DNA of 64,000 bases. Origin: Phycisphaeraceae bacterium. GTDB lineage: Bacteria > Planctomycetota > Phycisphaerae > Phycisphaerales > SM1A02. Below, piece after piece: positions 9,730-17,877 of the stretch (within the stretch, counting starts at the first letter, position 1; each line of letters opens with the position of its first letter). Both the position numbers and the translations under genes were made by a program. Under the pieces are notes generated by a model. That model worked only from the letters and a program-made list of their open reading frames with translations. It was not told the origin of the DNA and did no database searches. Location of the stretch: NCBI GenBank assembly GCA_019636755.1, contig JAHBWZ010000006.1:62001-126000 (forward strand), written 5' to 3'.

Positions 9730-10464
9730 TCAGGACCGGTTCCCGGCCATCATCGCACCGGCGCCCGGTCCGTCGGCCTCGCTGACATCGGTCACCACCG
9801 CGCCGAAGACCTCGATGGCCGTCCGCACCGCGGGCAGCGCCCGCACGGACGCCTCGGCACGGCTCCCGTCCGCACGGGACGACGGGATCGGCCCTGCCTC
9901 CGAGGGCCCCACGGGATCAGCGGGATTCCCTGCACCGCGCAGCGCCGGATCTTCCAGAATCTCGACCCGGAAGCGCCGGCCCACCGCATCGGCGATCAGC
10001 GTTCCGATGCGCTCGGCGCGACTGCACAGAATGGACAGCGACGAGGAGGCGCCCGGCACCCGGACCATCCGGAGGCGTCCGCCTTCGATCGCGATCGGCT
10101 GCACGTCGGCCAGCAGGCCACCGCCGACCACCGACACGTCATGGAACGCGCACACGCGCTCCCAGAGTGCCGCGACATCCTCGTCCGCCCCGCCCTCCTG
10201 AATGACCTCCCCCGGACTCGTGTCCCCGGCGCGCCGCTCACCCGCGCTCGCCGCGATCTCCGCGCGCTCCGCGGGCGCACGCGTGGTCGGCATGCTGGTC
10301 GGGGTGATGATCAGCGCCGGCGCCGCGGAACGGACCGACGGCGCGGCGTCCGCGCCGGCCCGCACCCCGGACATCGGGACCGCCGTGTCGGCGGGCGGCC
10401 GGGCCTCTTCGGGCGGGCGCGGCGGTGCATCGGAGCGGGCCGCGGGTGCGACCCGCTCCGTCAT
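9730..10464 (-). CDS. tau-like C-terminal part of DnaX, in the -1 frame and overlapping the dnaX stop
   Basis: A 244-codon frame whose first ATG overlaps the dnaX stop by 4 bp (ATGA). The first 100 residues are a Pro/Ala-rich linker. From about 105 it reads ALWERVCAFHDVSVVGGGLL and ADVQPIAIEGGRLRM, then a helix pair (LSILCSRAERIGTLIADAVG, FRVEIL). The spacing of Trp, LL and the strand 'pI.I.gg.L.m' resembles the C-terminal region of DnaX/tau in other bacteria (from memory; no alignment was run). No ribosome binding site lies at usable distance: the nearest GGAGG is about 19 nt before the ATG. A -1 frameshift at GGGAAAA would read straight into this frame, giving about 745 residues. The alternative is re-initiation by coupling at ATGA. 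See the frameshift entry. Confidence 0.65.
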   Translation of the reverse strand: MTERVAPAARSDAPPRPPEEARPPADTAVPMSGVRAGADAAPSVRSAAPALIITPTSMPTTRAPAERAEIAASAGERRAGDTSPGEVIQEGGADEDVAALWERVCAFHDVSVVGGGLLADVQPIAIEGGRLRMVRVPGASSSLSILCSRAERIGTLIADAVGRRFRVEILEDPALRGAGNPADPVGPSEAGPIPSSRADGSRAEASVRALPAVRTAIEVFGAVVTDVSEADGPGAGAMMAGNRS

Positions 10465-10488
10465 GCTTTTCCCGGCGAGCGGCCCTCC
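10431..10488 (-). promoter_or_regulatory. Putative -1 programmed ribosomal frameshift signal at the end of dnaX
   Basis: Read on the minus strand, three elements occur in canonical order. An SD-like GGAGGG (10488-10483) lies 9-10 nt before a slippery heptamer G GGA AAA (10473-10467), positioned so that GGA and AAA are in-frame dnaX codons. After 6 nt comes a 9-bp stem, CGGAGCGGG (10460-10452) pairing with CCCGCTCCG (10439-10431). A tighter alternative hairpin GCGGGT-CGC-ACCCGC lies within 10456-10442. The zero frame stops two codons after the heptamer (GCA TGA); the -1 frame continues for 246 codons. E. coli dnaX uses the same three-part design around A AAA AAG. Confidence 0.75.
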
Positions 10489-11963
10489 GCGCGAAGCGCC
10501 TGTCCGGCGTCCATGAACTCTGCGGCCAGGCAGAGGCGCACCAGGAGCGCGTCGAAGAGGGCACGGGCGGACGCCGCGAACCGCGCGTTCCGCGCGGTGG
10601 CCTCGCCGAGTGCGATGGCATGCACGATCGACGGCAGGTCGAATGCCGGAACGTGTCGGCGCGCCGCGTCCAGTTCAGCCTCGCTCAGGTCGATGGCGGG
10701 CGCACCACCCCCGGCGGCCGCGACGAACAGCATTGCGCGGAAGTGCTCGACCAGCAGCTCGATGGCCAGTTCGATGGTGGCGCCGCGCTCCAGCAGCTCC
10801 TGCCCGGTCGAGAGCGCTGCCGCGGGTTCCCGCCGCGAGATCGCGTCGACCAGCCGGACCACCACGTCCAGGTCCGGCAGCCCGAGCAGTTCCTCGGCAT
10901 GGGCCGCGGTGATCTCGCGCTCGCCGCCCGCCAGCAGCCGCTCGAGCAGGCTCAGCCCGTCCCGCATCGACCCGTTCGCCATGGCGGCGACGCGTCGCAG
11001 CACCGCATCGTCCGCGCGGATGCCTTCATCGTCCACCACGCGGCGCAGGTGCCGCGCAATGGTCGCCGCGGGAATCGCCCGGAAATCGAACCGCTGGCAG
11101 CGGCTCTGGATGGTCGCCGGAACCTTGTTCGGCTCCGTCGTGCAGAGGATGAACTTCACATGCGCCGGAGGCTCTTCCATCGTCTTGAGGAGCGTGTTGA
11201 ACGCGTCCTTCGTGAGCATATGGACTTCGTCGATGATGTAGATCCGGTACGGGCAGCGCGCCGGTGACAGCCCGGCGCTCGCGATGAGATCACGCGCCTC
11301 CTGTACACCGCGGTTCGAGGCGCCGTCGATCTCGATGACGTCGATGTCCTGACCGCGGAGGATCGCGTCGGCGATCGCGTCCCGCTCGCGCAGCGTGTCC
11401 GTCGCGTTCAGCGCGCGGGCGAAGATCCGCGCCATCGACGTCTTCCCGACTCCTCGCGTGCCGCAGAAGAGGTAGGCGTGCGCCACGCGGCCCGCGGTGA
11501 TCGCGTTCTGCAGGGTCCGCGCGATCGCATCCTGACCGACCAGTTCGGCAAAGTCACGCGACCGGTACCGCCGGGCCAGCACCGTGTACCCGGTCCCCGA
11601 CGATGCGCCGGATCCCCGGGTCGCCGGTCGCGTGTCTCCGGACCGGGGCACGGTGGGGACCTGGCCGATGACCGCGTCCGCGCCGGCATGCCCCGCGCCG
11701 GTCGCGGCCGATGCGGTCCCGACGGGTGCAGTCGACGGCATCTCCGGCGGGGCCGCGTCCGCGGTCGGCGCCGCGGGTTCCGGATTCCCCAGGAGATCGA
11801 AGCCCAGCCCCGGCTCGGATATCGCGGCGCCGGTCGGCCCCTCCGCCCGGTCGCCCGGATCGGCCGGGAGCGCGGCGCTGTCGGGACCGGTCGATGGTCC
11901 GCTCGCCGCGGGGTCCGGTTCCGCGACGGACTTCTTCGTGGTGGAACGTGGGCGGGCGGCCAT
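10461..11963 (-). CDS. dnaX: DNA polymerase III clamp-loader subunit gamma/tau (zero-frame product)
   Basis: 500 residues. A 120-residue Pro/Ala-rich N-terminal extension precedes the AAA+ core, which begins YTVLARRYRSRDFAELVGQD. Walker A is GTRGVGKTS, Walker B is IYIIDEVHML, and the sensor/arginine-finger region is IQSRCQRFDFR. The clamp-loader collar continues to about 480. The four-cysteine zinc module normally found between Walker A and Walker B is absent: after RALNA comes TDTLRERDAIADAIL with no cysteines. The zero frame ends shortly after the collar, giving a gamma-like protein. The tau domain is encoded in the overlapping -1 frame. The gene lies downstream of the SRP RNA and heads the ebfC-recR-rpoN cluster. 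Confidence 0.94.
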   Translation of the reverse strand: MAARPRSTTKKSVAEPDPAASGPSTGPDSAALPADPGDRAEGPTGAAISEPGLGFDLLGNPEPAAPTADAAPPEMPSTAPVGTASAATGAGHAGADAVIGQVPTVPRSGDTRPATRGSGASSGTGYTVLARRYRSRDFAELVGQDAIARTLQNAITAGRVAHAYLFCGTRGVGKTSMARIFARALNATDTLRERDAIADAILRGQDIDVIEIDGASNRGVQEARDLIASAGLSPARCPYRIYIIDEVHMLTKDAFNTLLKTMEEPPAHVKFILCTTEPNKVPATIQSRCQRFDFRAIPAATIARHLRRVVDDEGIRADDAVLRRVAAMANGSMRDGLSLLERLLAGGEREITAAHAEELLGLPDLDVVVRLVDAISRREPAAALSTGQELLERGATIELAIELLVEHFRAMLFVAAAGGGAPAIDLSEAELDAARRHVPAFDLPSIVHAIALGEATARNARFAASARALFDALLVRLCLAAEFMDAGQALRAEGRSPGKA

Positions 11964-12075
11964 TCGGTGCAGTGCTCGACGTCGAGGATCAGCCGATGCG
12001 GCGGGCCGTCAGCGCCGCGCGGCCCCGCTGGCGGCGGACGCTCGACGGCTGGCGGCTGAATGATGGTGACGCTGC

Positions 12076-12203
12076 GACGGTGCGGGGAGGACAGTCAGGA
12101 CACCGCACGCTCGGAAGACGCCGCTTATGGCTGCTGCGGTCAGGCTCTGACCAGGTTCACGGGCCTCCCGTCGAACGGGCCCGACTGTCCTCCTCACACC
12201 GTC
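12076..12203 (-). ncRNA. ffs: Signal recognition particle RNA (4.5S type)
   Basis: About 128 nt. The apical part reads CCTGGTCAGA then AGCAGCC, matching the conserved Ffh-binding asymmetric and symmetric loops (GGTCAGG...AGCAGCC in E. coli). The ends pair in a long stem: GACGGTGTGAGGAGGACAGT at the 5' end against ACTGTCCTCCCCGCACCGTC at the 3' end, with only G-T wobbles or single mismatches. The 10-nt tip is GCCTGACCGC instead of the usual NCCGGAAGGN, so the loop is UGAC (URRC class) over a C-C mismatch, or a hexaloop. A weak promoter, TGTACC (12240-12235) and TACCAT (12217-12212) with 17 bp between, would start near the 5' end. SRP RNA next to dnaX is a known arrangement. Confidence 0.88.
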
Positions 12204-12248
12204 GAGCCGGGATGGTAGCCGAACGACCCCGATGGGTACACTCCATCC

Positions 12249-13508
12249 ATGACGTCTACGGAGCACGCGAGCGAGGCCGGAACGATTGAGCCGCCGCGCC
12301 TCCGCCCGGGCCAGGGCCGCTCCGCCGGCACCTCGACACAGCGCGTCGTACTCTTCGTCATCCGCAGTGCATACCTGCTGGTGCTGGTCGCGATCGCGCT
12401 GCTGCCGTTCGTCGGTGAGATCACCGGACGCTCCGGGGACAGTCCGTTCGCCTCCGTGGACAACACCGGCGCTCTCGTCACCGCGTTTCTCAGCACGCTG
12501 CTTTTCGGGCTGATGATCATCCTGGTCGATCTGCTGACCCCGAACAAGCGCCTCGCCTCCGTCTTCGGCGTGTACTTCGGGATCGCCGCCGGACTTCTGG
12601 GCGCCCTTGCGTTCGGGGCGCTGATCGACCTCATCTTCGACTCGTGGGAACTCCTGACGCGGGACTTCACCGCGTACCGACTGCTCCTCAAGACGGGCAT
12701 CGCCGTCTCGCTGTGCTACCTGGCGGTCTCCATCGTGCTTACGACAAAGGACGACTTCCGCCTGGTGATTCCCTACATCGAGTTCGCCAAGCAGGTACGC
12801 GGCGTCCGGCCCATCCTTCTCGATTCCTCCGCGCTCATCGACGGACGGATCAGCGCCATCGCCGACACGGGATTCCTCGATGCGCCGCTGGTCGTCCCGC
12901 ACGCCGTCATCGAGGAACTCCAGGCGCTCTCCGACTCCGGCGATCGACTCAAGCGTGCCCGTGGACGGCGAGGACTGGACGTGGTGCAGGCGCTTCAGGG
13001 CAATCCGCACGTCGACTTCACCATCGAGGGTCGTCGCGAAGGCGACGAAGCGGCGCAGGTGGACCAGCTGCTGCTCCGGCGCGCCGCGGAGGAGAAGTTC
13101 CGGATCCTGACGACCGACTTCAACCTGATCAAGGTCGGTCGGATCCGGGGTGTCGGCGTGATCGGCCTGAACGATCTGGCCGCCGCCATGCGCGCTCCCG
13201 TGCAGGCAGGAGACATCCTCGACATCGAGATCACGCGTCCCGGCGAGAGCGACGACCAGGGAGTCGGATTCCTGCCGGACGGAACGATGGTGGTGGTCAA
13301 CGGTGCCGGCCGGATGATCGGCCAGACCGTGCGCTTCGCCGTGTCGAACGTCCTGCAGACCGCGGCCGGTCGCATGGTCTTCGGCAGGATGGATCCGGAG
13401 GATGCTCCATCGCGCGACACCGACTCCCAGGATGCAGGCAGTGCCGGTTCGATGGCCCGCGCTGCGCTCAACCAGCCGCGCGGCCCCCGGCGCAACCCGC
13501 GCCGCTGA
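12249..13508 (+). CDS. Membrane-anchored PIN/TRAM domain protein (YacL-like)
   Basis: 419 residues. The N-terminal half has four predicted membrane helices (about 33-53, 75-95, 103-130, 150-170; for example SAYLLVLVAIALLPFV and AFLSTLLFGLMIILVDLL). A PIN nuclease-like domain follows, starting PILLDSSALIDGRI, with the later acidic motifs VIEELQAL and ILTTDFNLIKV. A TRAM-type beta domain (GDILDIEITRPGE to GMVVVNGAGRMIG-like strands) comes next, then a Ser/Arg tail. This is the same architecture as B. subtilis YacL. PIN domains are Mg-dependent RNases; the target here is unknown. It is divergent from the SRP RNA gene with only 45 bp between. Confidence 0.85.
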   Translation: MTSTEHASEAGTIEPPRLRPGQGRSAGTSTQRVVLFVIRSAYLLVLVAIALLPFVGEITGRSGDSPFASVDNTGALVTAFLSTLLFGLMIILVDLLTPNKRLASVFGVYFGIAAGLLGALAFGALIDLIFDSWELLTRDFTAYRLLLKTGIAVSLCYLAVSIVLTTKDDFRLVIPYIEFAKQVRGVRPILLDSSALIDGRISAIADTGFLDAPLVVPHAVIEELQALSDSGDRLKRARGRRGLDVVQALQGNPHVDFTIEGRREGDEAAQVDQLLLRRAAEEKFRILTTDFNLIKVGRIRGVGVIGLNDLAAAMRAPVQAGDILDIEITRPGESDDQGVGFLPDGTMVVVNGAGRMIGQTVRFAVSNVLQTAAGRMVFGRMDPEDAPSRDTDSQDAGSAGSMARAALNQPRGPRRNPRR

Positions 13509-13808
13509 TCGCGTCACCCGCCGGCCACGAACGCGACGCGACCTCGCCGCGGCGGACGACCCGTGTCCCTGCTTCGGATGGCCCGACGGAGTGAGGTGTC
13601 CCGATCGCGCGCCGTCGGCACGAAGGACGTCCCCGGTGATCGATGGCAGAAGCATGGGTGATCTTCACCGGCATGAACCGGGGCACGCACCCGGGCCATG
13701 CCCCGCGCAGCCGGGAGCGGGCTCGTGGCGCCACGCCGGCACGGGCTCGCTGGCGAGCGGTCGCGATGGTTCTGGGTCACGCAGACTGGAGGTCACGCGG
13801 GCGACGGG

Positions 13809-14032
13809 CATGCCGGCACCGTGCCACTCGCGCGAGGAGTCATACCGGCGACGGGTCGTCCCGGCGACCGGCCGCCCTGGCGAGCGGGTGCGCCAGGCGG
13901 ATAGGGCTCCCAGGCGAACGGCATGCCAGGGCGTCACGCTGCCCGGGGACATGCCGGCACCGTGCCACTCGGGCGACGAGTCATGCGGGCGACGGGTCGT
14001 CCCGGCGACCGGCCGCCCTGGCGAGCGGGTGC
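13809..14032. repeat. 83-bp direct repeat
   Basis: Copies at 13809-13891 and 13950-14032 begin CATGCCGGCACCGTGCCACT and end GGCGAGCGGGTGC. They differ at about four positions, clustered 22-40 bp into the unit, and are 141 bp apart start to start. Confidence 0.8.
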
Positions 14033-14255
14033 AAGGCCGCCCGTTGAGAGTCATGCTGGCCATGGGTCACGCTGCCGATGGAAACCGCGGTGTGGCCCCA
14101 GACTGCCTGCGGGGCCGCCGACATCGAACGGTATCGAATGGGAAGCGCCACCGACCGGGGTCCGGGGCCCCCATCACGCGCGCGGAGCAGGTGGCAGGTG
14201 CATCGCTGCCTCCGGGCGCGATCGGACAGGACAGATCGGACAGGACAGGCCCTGT

Positions 14256-14353
14256 CCGATCGCGCCACCCGGACGGGACAGGTCTTGTACGGTCGCGCCA
14301 CCCGGACGGGACAGGCCTTGTACGGTCGCGCTACCCGGACGGGACAGGCCTTG
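14256..14353. repeat. 33-bp tandem repeat, three copies
   Basis: The unit starts CGCGCCACCCGGACGGGACA and repeats at 14261, 14294 and 14327 with one or two changes per copy. It is preceded by two copies of ATCGGACAGGAC and an inverted CCTGTCCGAT. The period is a multiple of three but no coding sense is evident. Confidence 0.8.
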
Positions 14354-14705
14354 CCGGCCGGACCTTGCCGGCCGGAACTGGACAGTCAATGTCGAGCCCC
14401 AATGTCGAGCCCATATCGATATCTGTCGAACTTGGGCCCATCGACCACGCTCGACATCACTGGGCCGGCGGCGGTCAGTCGACGTTCGAGCCCGCCCCGG
14501 TGCGCCTGACTCGAGCCTGACTCGAGCCCACCGGACGGCGGGGCGTGCCGCGGGTCTGAGGGTCCGCGCCACCGGGCTCACCGCGCTGGCGCTGCGTCGG
14601 CGCGTCCACGCGCGCTCCCGGTGCCTGACGGAGCCGGGCGGCTCGACCATCCTGGGCCGGATGTCGGACCGACTGCGTGGGGCCCGGCGGGCGCGGCCGC
14701 GCCGG

Positions 14706-16313
14706 TCACTCCCACTCGATCGTCGCCGGCGGTTTCGACGAGATGTCATACACCACGCGACCGACGCCGCGCACCTCGTTGATGATCCGGCTCGAGATCC
14801 CGGCGAGCACGTCGTACGGAATGCGAGCCCAGTCGGCGGTCATGAAGTCCTGCGTTTCGACCGCCCGGATCGCAACGACCGAGTCGTATGACCGGCCGTC
14901 ACCCATGACGCCGACAGACCGGATCGGCAGCAGCACGGCGAAGACCTGGTCCGTCGAACGATACAGGTTGTGCGCAATGATTTCCTCCAGGAGGATCTCG
15001 TCGCACTCCCGCAGCAGGTCCAGCCGGTGCGGGTTGACCTCACCGATCACGCGCACCGCGAGACCGGGGCCGGGGAACGGATGTCGCCAGACGATCTGAT
15101 CCGGCAGCCCGAGTACTTCGCCCAGCTTCCGGACCTCATCCTTGAAGAGGTCGCGAAGCGGCTCGACAAGCTCGAATCCAAGATCCTCCGGCAGACCTCC
15201 CACGTTGTGGTGCAGCTTGATGTTGGCGCTGCGGCCCGCGTGTCCCTGCCCTGACTCGATGACATCTGGATAGAGCGTCCCCTGAGCCAGGAAGCGTGCC
15301 TCCGGTCCGACCTCCCGCGCCGCCTCTCGGAAGACATCGACGAAGCGATGCCCGATCCGGCGACGCTTCTCCTGCGGATCCGTGATACCGGCGAGATCAG
15401 ACAGGAACTGAGCCGATGCATCGACAACGCGCAGGTCCACATCGAAGTGATCACGGAACGTCACCTCGACCAGTTCCCGCTCGTTCTTGCGCAGCAGGCC
15501 GTTGTCGACGAAGATGCATGTCACTCGCTCTCCGATCGCCTTCGCCAGCAGCGCCGCGACGACGGACGAATCCACGCCGCCGGACAGGCCGCAGATGATG
15601 CGCCCCGTCGTGCCGACCTGCTCGCGTACGCGATCGCACGCTGCCTCCAGGAAATCCGACATGCGCCAGGTGCCGCGGCAGAGACATATCTCGTAGAGAA
15701 AATTCCGCAGCACATCCACACCGTGGGGCGTGTGGGTGACCTCGGGATGGAACTGAACGCCGTAGAACGGCCGTTCGCGATGGCGGACAACGGCATACGG
15801 ACACGTGGAGGTGGAGGCAAGCACCTCGAAGGTCTCATCCAGATCATGCACCTGATCACCGTGACTCATCCAGACGGAGGTATCCGCCGGAATGCCGTGA
15901 AGCAGGTCTCGCGCATCGCGGATCCGCAGCTTCGCCCGACCGTACTCCCTCGCTTCCGCCGCCTCGACCCGGCCGCCCATCATCTGGCATCCGAGTTGCA
16001 TGCCGTAGCAGATCCCGAGCATCGGAACGCCCAGCGAGAAGAGATCCGGGTGGCAGCGCGGCGCGCCATGCGCACCGACGCTGGAGGGACCTCCGGAGAG
16101 GATGATCCCGCGTGGCTCCATCGCCTGCAGCGCGCCCGGTTCGATGTCCGGCGCGACGAGAATGCCGAATGCACCGGCTTCGCGGACACGCCGTGCGATG
16201 AGCTGCGCGTACTGGCTGCCGAAGTCGAGGATCGGAATGACCTCGGCGCCGCGCGGCGGCTGGAATGGCGGCCGGTCCTGGGGTGGCGTCTGTGTCGCGC
16301 TGGCGTGGCTCAT
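14706..16313 (-). CDS. guaA: GMP synthase (glutamine-hydrolysing)
   Basis: 535 residues, standard length. It converts XMP, ATP and glutamine to GMP in purine synthesis. The class I glutamine amidotransferase domain (about 25-215) has the nucleophile elbow [13 protein letters not shown] and the catalytic [11 protein letters not shown]. The ATP pyrophosphatase domain has the P-loop [12 protein letters not shown], and the C-terminal dimerisation domain ends PPATIEWE, as in E. coli GuaA. The ATG at 16313 is chosen because the upstream frame is unlike protein and AGGAAG lies just before it. Expressed as a single gene towards the repeat region. Confidence 0.96.
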   Translation of the reverse strand: MSHASATQTPPQDRPPFQPPRGAEVIPILDFGSQYAQLIARRVREAGAFGILVAPDIEPGALQAMEPRGIILSGGPSSVGAHGAPRCHPDLFSLGVPMLGICYGMQLGCQMMGGRVEAAEAREYGRAKLRIRDARDLLHGIPADTSVWMSHGDQVHDLDETFEVLASTSTCPYAVVRHRERPFYGVQFHPEVTHTPHGVDVLRNFLYEICLCRGTWRMSDFLEAACDRVREQVGTTGRIICGLSGGVDSSVVAALLAKAIGERVTCIFVDNGLLRKNERELVEVTFRDHFDVDLRVVDASAQFLSDLAGITDPQEKRRRIGHRFVDVFREAAREVGPEARFLAQGTLYPDVIESGQGHAGRSANIKLHHNVGGLPEDLGFELVEPLRDLFKDEVRKLGEVLGLPDQIVWRHPFPGPGLAVRVIGEVNPHRLDLLRECDEILLEEIIAHNLYRSTDQVFAVLLPIRSVGVMGDGRSYDSVVAIRAVETQDFMTADWARIPYDVLAGISSRIINEVRGVGRVVYDISSKPPATIEWE

Positions 16314-16682
16314 CGAGTCTTCCTGCGGGTGCGGAGAAACGGGGCAATCTAGCACGGCGCCCCCGGCACCGCCCCGCATGACGCCGCCGGACGGGTCACG
16401 CCCCGGAGGGTAGCGATCTACCCCTCGGTGCCGGAGCCCCGTTCCCGCCCGCCGGACTCCGGACGCGGCCCGCCAAGGCCAGCCAACAGGGGAGGCGGCC
16501 CGGTCGATGATTCCGGACCGCCCCACACCGTACCCGTTCCAGGGGGACTCCCTGACGCGAGGAGTGCACCTGGAGCGGTATGCTGCCCGTCCCAATTGCG
16601 GGCGACCCGAATCAGCGCCCCTGTTACCTGCGAACGCTGCGTGCCGGTCTCCACGTTCCATCCCCCTCCGACGGCACCTTCG
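16314..16682. other. Intergenic region between divergent guaA and lipoprotein gene
   Basis: No gene seen. It must hold promoters for both sides. A hairpin GAGGGTAG-CGAT-CTACCCCTC lies at 16406-16426. A TAGATT -10-like hexamer (minus strand) lies near 16357 for guaA, without a convincing -35. Confidence 0.4.
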
Positions 16683-17000
16683 ATGCTCTCCATGGCGGCT
16701 CTGCTGCTCATCGTCGGCTGTCGATTCCCTGCCCGTGAAGGCGGCTTCGACTCCGTCCACCCGTCCGCGCGCCTGAGCGCCATCGAGCGAGCCGCGCGTC
16801 AGGGGGACCGGACTGCGCTCCCGCGCATAGTCGAATCGCTGGATGCCGACGATCCGCTGGAACGGTTCCTCGCCATCCAGTCACTGGAGCGGCTCACCGG
16901 GACGACGCTCGGCTACGACCACGCCGCCCCGCGATCGGATCGCGAGGATGCGGTCGTTCGCTGGCTCGCGTTCGCACGATCCGAGGATCTGGCCCCATGA
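16683..17000 (+). CDS. Small lipoprotein with HEAT-like helices
   Basis: 105 residues, not recognised as a named family. The start is [13 protein letters not shown], a short lipoprotein signal with the cysteine at about residue 13. The rest is helical ([20 protein letters not shown] and [20 protein letters not shown]), resembling one HEAT-type repeat pair, followed by a charged tail. The stop overlaps the next start by 4 bp (ATGA), which puts it in one operon with the anti-sigma kinase. It could be an envelope sensor for that switch (inference only). Confidence 0.65.
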   Translation: MLSMAALLLIVGCRFPAREGGFDSVHPSARLSAIERAARQGDRTALPRIVESLDADDPLERFLAIQSLERLTGTTLGYDHAAPRSDREDAVVRWLAFARSEDLAP

Positions 17001-17473
17001 GCGAAGCTGAGCGCGCCACCACTGTCGAGCCGGACGTCCAGGTGGAGCTCTTCAGCCAGCCTCGCTTCCTGACCGGCATTCGAGGCCTCGTGACCCAGTT
17101 GGCGCGTCGCCTCGGCTTCGAGGAAGGTGCCGCGGGAAAGATCAGCCTGGCGCTGGATGAGGCGATCTGCAACGTGATCAACCACGGCTACGATCGCCGA
17201 CCCGACGGCCGGATCTGGATCCGGATCTGGGCCCTGGAGGCGCCCCGTCCGGGTCTCCGCATCGTCGTGGAGGATCGTGCCCGCATGGTTGATCCAGCAA
17301 AAATCCGTTCGAGGGACCTGGACGACATCCGCCCCGGCGGTCTGGGCGTCCACATCATCCGGGAGGTGATGGACGATGTGGTCTATGAACAGCGCGACGG
17401 CGGCGGAATGCGGCTCACGCTGGTCAAGCACCTTGCCGATGCGGTTGCTGACGGGAAGAAGGCGGACTCCTGA
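16997..17473 (+). CDS. RsbW-like anti-sigma factor / serine kinase (HATPase)
   Basis: 158 residues, the normal size for RsbW/SpoIIAB-type GHKL ATPases. The N box is SLALDEAICNVINHGYD at about 52-68. The G1 region is IVVEDRARMVDP, where the usual DxGxGFDP glycines are not kept. The G2 region is RPGGLGVHIIREVMDDV. Family role: binds a sigma factor and is released when it phosphorylates or binds a STAS partner. That partner follows directly (2 bp gap). No sigma factor gene is beside it, so the target may be encoded elsewhere. Confidence 0.85.
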   Translation: MSEAERATTVEPDVQVELFSQPRFLTGIRGLVTQLARRLGFEEGAAGKISLALDEAICNVINHGYDRRPDGRIWIRIWALEAPRPGLRIVVEDRARMVDPAKIRSRDLDDIRPGGLGVHIIREVMDDVVYEQRDGGGMRLTLVKHLADAVADGKKADS

Positions 17474-17475
17474 CC

Positions 17476-17826
17476 ATGCGGAACCACAGCGCTGACCTCG
17501 AGATCGAACGGGAACGCGACGGCGACATCGCCATTCTGCGACCCCGTGGTGAAATCGACCTGGGTCGCGCTCCCGCCCTGCGGGCCGCACTGATGGATGC
17601 CGTGCGGCTGCGCCCGGGCCGGCTGGTGGTCGATCTGCAGTACGTTTCGTACATGGACAGTTCCGGCGTCGCGACCTTCGTTGAGGCCCTCCAGCAGATG
17701 CGTGCCGTGCACGGTCGTCTCGTTCTCTGCGGCCTCCAGCCGAAGGTCCGCTCGATCTTCGAGATCGCACGGCTCGACATGGTCTTCACGATCGTGGACG
17801 ATACCGCCCGGGCCCGCGCCGTCTGA
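17476..17826 (+). CDS. STAS-domain anti-sigma factor antagonist
   Basis: 116 residues, one STAS domain. It opens with strand ERDGDIAILRPRGEIDLGRA and carries the phosphorylation motif YMDSSGVATFVEAL (about 57-70), with the serine pair usual for RsbV/SpoIIAA. The coupled RsbW-like kinase upstream supports a partner-switch role. An alternative is an MlaB-like STAS subunit for the MlaE permease downstream, but the DSSG motif and the kinase neighbour favour antagonist. Both roles are conceivable. Confidence 0.85.
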   Translation: MRNHSADLEIERERDGDIAILRPRGEIDLGRAPALRAALMDAVRLRPGRLVVDLQYVSYMDSSGVATFVEALQQMRAVHGRLVLCGLQPKVRSIFEIARLDMVFTIVDDTARARAV

Positions 17827-17877
17827 CGAACCCGAATCGTCCTCGATCTCCTGCCCCGGCGCGCGGCCCGCATCGCG

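Larger units (their letters stand above)
13509..14705. other. 1.2-kb non-coding, repeat-rich region
   Basis: Open frames occur but none shows protein-like composition. The stretch is built from short duplications: an 83-bp direct repeat, a 33-bp tandem array, and doublets such as TTGCCGGCCGGA (x2), CTGACTCGAGC (x2) and AATGTCGAGCCC (x2). It lies between the 3' ends of two convergent genes. Confidence 0.55.

Noticed and set aside
17476-17826. STAS protein as a dedicated MlaB subunit
   Set aside because: The phosphorylatable DSSG motif and the coupled RsbW-like kinase fit an anti-sigma antagonist better; kept only as an alternative.
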